Source: an uncultured Blautia sp. | GTDB taxonomy: Bacteria > Bacillota > Clostridia > Lachnospirales > Lachnospiraceae | Assembly (NCBI GenBank): GCA_900552095.1 | Contig: URYM01000016.1 | Location: 1-16,594, forward strand | Length of the DNA stretch: 16,594 bases | Reading direction: 5' to 3' | In this document: positions 14,245-16,594 of the stretch, piece by piece | Layout: every line of letters begins with the position of its first letter | Numbering within the stretch: position 1 is the stretch's first letter | Notes under the pieces: generated by a model | The model's database searches: none | Seen by the model: the letters and a program-made list of their open reading frames with translations, nothing else | Told to the model about the DNA's origin: nothing | Program-made: the position numbers and the translations under genes

Positions 14245-15636
14245 ATGGAAAGAGAGAAACTCAAATCACGTCTGGGCTTCATTCTGCTGTCGGCGGGATG
14301 CGCCATCGGAATCGGAAATGTGTGGAAATTTCCCTACATGTGCGGACAGTACGGGGGCGGCGCCTTTGTGCTGATCTACATTCTGTTTCTGATTATTTTA
14401 GGCGTGCCGATCATGTCCATGGAATTTTCTGTGGGAAGAGCCAGTCAGAAGAGTCCGGTAAAAGCGTACAACGCGCTGGAGAAAAAAGGGCAGAAATGGC
14501 ATATTCACGGCTATCTAGCCATGATTGGAAACTATCTGCTGATGATGTTTTATACCACCGTGGCAGGATGGATGATCTATTATTTTTATCTGACTGCCAG
14601 CGGAAAGTTTGAGGGAGCTTCTGCAGAGCAGGTAAAGGGTGCCTTTGGCGAGATGCTGGGCAAGCCGGAAGTAATGATTCTCTGCATGGTTGCTGTGGTT
14701 ATTCTGGGATTTTTTGTGAATTCCATCGGACTGCAGAATGGACTGGAGCGCATTACCAAGGGAATGATGATCGCTTTGCTGCTGATCATGGTAGTGCTGG
14801 CAGTCAGAAGCGTGACGCTGGATGGGGCAAAGGAAGGCCTGTTCTTTTATCTGGTTCCCAGCCTGGAAAATATGAAGGCGGTAGGAATCGGAAATGTGAT
14901 CGTGGGAGCTATGAACCAGGCATTTTTCACACTGAGCCTGGGAATCGGAGCTATGGCTATTTTTGGAAGCTATATCGGAAAAGAGAGAACACTGCTGGGA
15001 GAGGCTGTGAATGTATCCATTCTGGACACTTTCGTGGCGATCACGGCAGGACTGATTATCTTCCCTGCCTGCTTTGCTTTTGGTGTGGAGCCGGATGCGG
15101 GACCGCCGCTGATCTTCCAGACGCTTCCCAATATTTTCAATGAGATGCCGGGGGGACGTCTGTGGGGCAGCCTGTTCTTCGTATTCATGTTTTTTGCGGC
15201 ATTTTCCACTGTACTGGCGGTATTTGAAAATATCATGGCCTGCTGCAGCGATCTGTGGCACTGGAGCAGAAAGAAAGCGGCTGCCATTAACCTGGTGGCA
15301 GTGACGGTGCTGTCTCTGCCCTGCGTGCTGGGATATAATGTGTGGAGCGGATTCCATCCTTTCGGGAATCCTTCCAAACAGGTGCTGGATCTGGAGGACT
15401 TCCTGGTGAGCAATATCTGGCTTCCCATCGGATCTCTGATCTATCTTCTTTTCTGTGTTTCCAGAAAAGGATGGGGATGGGAGAATTACCGGAAGGAAGT
15501 CAATACAGGAAAGGGAATTAAGATGCCGGGAGGAAAAGCAATCCGGTTTTACCTGACCTGGATCCTGCCGCTTATGATTCTGTTTATCTTCGGATATGGA
15601 ATTTATGATGTGGTATTAAAACCGATTCTGGGATAG
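14245..15636 (+). CDS. Sodium-dependent neurotransmitter:sodium symporter (NSS/SNF) family transporter
   Basis: 463 residues. The start is ATG at 14245, 10 bp after GAGGGGG. An in-frame GTG at 14161 would overlap the J-protein gene and add a Cys-rich leader without a ribosome site, so it is rejected. The protein is polytopic. TM1 has the unwound GCAIGIGNVWKFPYM stretch (about 18-32) that binds Na+ and substrate, then CGQYGGGAF. TM6 has NQAFFTLSLGIGAM. Size and motifs match bacterial LeuT/MhsT/Tyt1-like amino-acid symporters; the substrate is probably a hydrophobic or aromatic amino acid, by inference only. It is 58 bp after the J-protein gene and ends at a strong terminator. Together with the NhaC antiporter it gives the region a sodium theme. 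Confidence 0.92.
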   Translation: MEREKLKSRLGFILLSAGCAIGIGNVWKFPYMCGQYGGGAFVLIYILFLIILGVPIMSMEFSVGRASQKSPVKAYNALEKKGQKWHIHGYLAMIGNYLLMMFYTTVAGWMIYYFYLTASGKFEGASAEQVKGAFGEMLGKPEVMILCMVAVVILGFFVNSIGLQNGLERITKGMMIALLLIMVVLAVRSVTLDGAKEGLFFYLVPSLENMKAVGIGNVIVGAMNQAFFTLSLGIGAMAIFGSYIGKERTLLGEAVNVSILDTFVAITAGLIIFPACFAFGVEPDAGPPLIFQTLPNIFNEMPGGRLWGSLFFVFMFFAAFSTVLAVFENIMACCSDLWHWSRKKAAAINLVAVTVLSLPCVLGYNVWSGFHPFGNPSKQVLDLEDFLVSNIWLPIGSLIYLLFCVSRKGWGWENYRKEVNTGKGIKMPGGKAIRFYLTWILPLMILFIFGYGIYDVVLKPILG

Positions 15637-15644
15637 AAAGACAG

Positions 15645-15690
15645 AAAAAAGGGTACTGTGCATTCGGATCTGATGCGCAGTACCCTTTTT
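15645..15690 (+). terminator. Strong rho-independent terminator after the NSS transporter, probably bidirectional
   Basis: GGGTACTGTGCAT (15651-15663) pairs with ATGCGCAGTACCC (15673-15685): 13 bp with one wobble and a 9-nt loop, followed by TTTTT (15686-15690) and preceded by AAAAAA (15645-15650). The leftward gene at 15699 ends just to its right and can use it too. Confidence 0.93.
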
Positions 15691-15698
15691 GGCAGGAT

Positions 15699-16112
15699 TT
15701 ACTCGAGGCTGTCGATCACCCGGGAAGCTTCAAGCCCCCGATCGATGATGTACTGTGATTTCGGGTCAGAGACCGGATCGGGACAGAAAGGGGTTCCCTC
15801 CAGAAAAGAGAGGGACAGCTGATAGACACCGTATTCACGGCAATCGCTCGCTTCGGCGAGACAGGCGCCCTTGCTTTTCATTTCTGAGGTATTTCGTTCT
15901 CTGCCGAGGGTCAGTTCGGCGAGGGTTTCCAGCATAATGCAGAAATGTTCCTCATCCCAGGCGGAGAGATACATACACTTGCACAGTCCCTTTGTGAAGA
16001 AGGGATAGGAGCGATAGCAGTCAACCAGTTCTTTGAAGCGGGACAGATGGTGAGAATCCTGGAAGAGTCCGGCTTTTTGGAGTGCCAGAGTACAGGTACT
16101 TTTCCAACTCAT
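15699..16112 (-). CDS. Conserved-looking small cytoplasmic protein of unknown function
   Basis: 137 residues. The start is ATG at 16112, with GGAGG 8 bp upstream; the upstream extension to 16184 is a Phe-rich read of the leader and is rejected. I do not recognise a named family. The protein is soluble and probably mostly helical, with several Cys and His (HHLSRFKEL near residue 21, KGLCKCMYLSAWDEEHFC in the middle, and later CREYGVYQLSLSF). The CxC and nearby His/Asp/Glu residues could bind a metal, but there is no standard motif. It is transcribed alone, next to a metal-sensing ArsR regulator. Coding is supported by the ribosome site, the length and a shared terminator. Confidence 0.7.
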   Translation of the reverse strand: MSWKSTCTLALQKAGLFQDSHHLSRFKELVDCYRSYPFFTKGLCKCMYLSAWDEEHFCIMLETLAELTLGRERNTSEMKSKGACLAEASDCREYGVYQLSLSFLEGTPFCPDPVSDPKSQYIIDRGLEASRVIDSLE

Positions 16113-16216
16113 AATTTTCCTCCGGAGTAAATTGGATTTCTGTGAATAAAAAAAGAAAAAGAGGAGAGAATAGGAGTATACCAAAGAAAAAAGTTAATAC
16201 TTATCCTCCCCTTTAG

Positions 16217-16258
16217 ATCCCCGGAGTTAGCAACGGCGCAGCTTCGGGGATTTTATTA
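16217..16258 (+). terminator. Orphan rightward terminator-like hairpin between two leftward genes
   Basis: ATCCCCGGAGTT (16217-16228) pairs with AGCTTCGGGGAT (16240-16251), 12 bp with two G-T wobbles and an 11-nt loop, then TTTTATTA. The T-rich side faces right, yet no rightward gene lies between 15690 and here. In the leftward direction there is no T-tract after the stem. The remainder of 16113-16268 is A/G-rich leader with no ORF I can support. Confidence 0.6.
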
Positions 16259-16268
16259 TGCAGCTCTG

Positions 16269-16594
16269 CTATTCTTTGATATGTTCCAGCCCCTGGGCGA
16301 GGATTGTGGAGACATGGCTGTCAGAGAGGGAATAGAAAACAGTTTTGCCGTCTCTTCGGAATTTTACCAGCTGCATCTGCTTCAGGATGCGGAGCTGGTG
16401 GGAGATGGCACTCTGAGTCATGCCAAGGGAATCCGCAATGTCGCATACACACAGTTCTTCCACGGAAAGAGCGTACAGGATGCGGATCCGGGTGGGATCC
16501 CCGAAAGTTTTAAAAAGCTCAGCCAGGGGAGTGATGATTTCCTGCGGAGGAATGATCTGAGCCGGATCTGCCAGATGATGGTGGTGTTCGCCGC
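16269..16594 (-). CDS. ArsR/SmtB-family metal-sensing repressor, 5' end cut by window
   Basis: 108 codons of the C-terminal part are visible, ending at a TAG at 16269-16271; the frame stays open through the right edge, so the start is outside. A GTG at 16463 is internal, not the start. The visible N-terminal part has a His run (GEHHHHLAD), then PLAELFKTFGDPTRIRILYAL and a winged-helix core with recognition helix TQSAISHQLRILKQ. Two metal-site signatures are present: CadC-like ELCVCD on helix alpha-3, and SmtB/CzrA-like DSH...HIKE (Asp-x-His-x10-His-x2-Glu) on alpha-5. Such repressors leave DNA when Zn, Cd or Pb binds and usually control an efflux pump. The regulated gene is probably upstream, beyond the window. 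Confidence 0.93.
   Translation of the reverse strand, partial: GEHHHHLADPAQIIPPQEIITPLAELFKTFGDPTRIRILYALSVEELCVCDIADSLGMTQSAISHQLRILKQMQLVKFRRDGKTVFYSLSDSHVSTILAQGLEHIKE

Noticed and set aside
13434..14306. A leftward ORF of 290 aa across the J-protein and the end of DUF5685
   Set aside because: It is antisense to two well-supported genes, without a ribosome site or recognisable domain.
14515..15357. A leftward ORF of 280 aa opposite the NSS transporter
   Set aside because: His/Gln/Ser-rich translation typical of an antisense shadow; no start signal and no domain.

Overview
The window looks like chromosome of a Gram-positive anaerobe of the Clostridia, most likely the family Lachnospiraceae. 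This is inferred from strong AGGAGG-type ribosome sites, moderate GC, rho-independent terminators, short tightly packed operons, and families common there (RpiR regulators, DUF4432, DUF5685 with a J-protein, NhaC and NSS transporters). No database was consulted. There are no rRNAs, tRNAs, CRISPR arrays or insertion sequences. Both ends cut a gene.

1-5465: a sugar-catabolism locus. Leftwards run a DUF4432 aldose-1-epimerase-like protein, a type I phosphomannose-isomerase-like cupin, and an unusual single polypeptide that joins a tagatose/psicose-3-epimerase-type TIM barrel in frame to an RpiB/LacAB isomerase. Rightwards run a class II ketose-bisphosphate aldolase and an RpiR-family regulator. 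Two divergent promoters sit between them, with three copies of a 21-bp direct repeat that may be operators. The set would mutarotate, isomerise, epimerise and split a hexose. Its kinase and transporter are not in view.

5486-8998: a small bacterial PH-domain protein (leftward), then two tandem membrane-anchored paralogues with a beta-lactamase/PBP-like fold. Both appear to have lost the catalytic Ser and Lys and the KTG motif, so they look like pseudo-enzymes. The second has a Ser/Gly/Thr-rich linker and a 58-residue Arg-rich cytoplasmic tail. Their terminator lies inside the 3' end of the convergent HAD phosphatase gene.

8943-12267: a YihX-like HAD phosphatase overlapping a small two-helix membrane protein (leftward); back-to-back promoters; a lipoprotein resembling DUF6612; and an NhaC-type Na+/H+ antiporter.

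12323-15690: a compact trio comprising a membrane-anchored zinc ribbon, a DUF5685 protein with two Asp-rich motifs strikingly like those of squalene/phytoene synthases, and a J-domain/TPR protein ending in a string of 12 cysteines. The DUF5685 and J-protein genes overlap by one base. A sodium-coupled NSS amino-acid transporter and a strong terminator follow. The trio is the best candidate here for an undescribed membrane-associated system.

15699-16594: an unrecognised Cys-containing small protein (leftward), an orphan rightward terminator-like hairpin, and the C-terminal part of an ArsR/SmtB metal sensor with CadC-type and SmtB-type metal motifs plus a His run.
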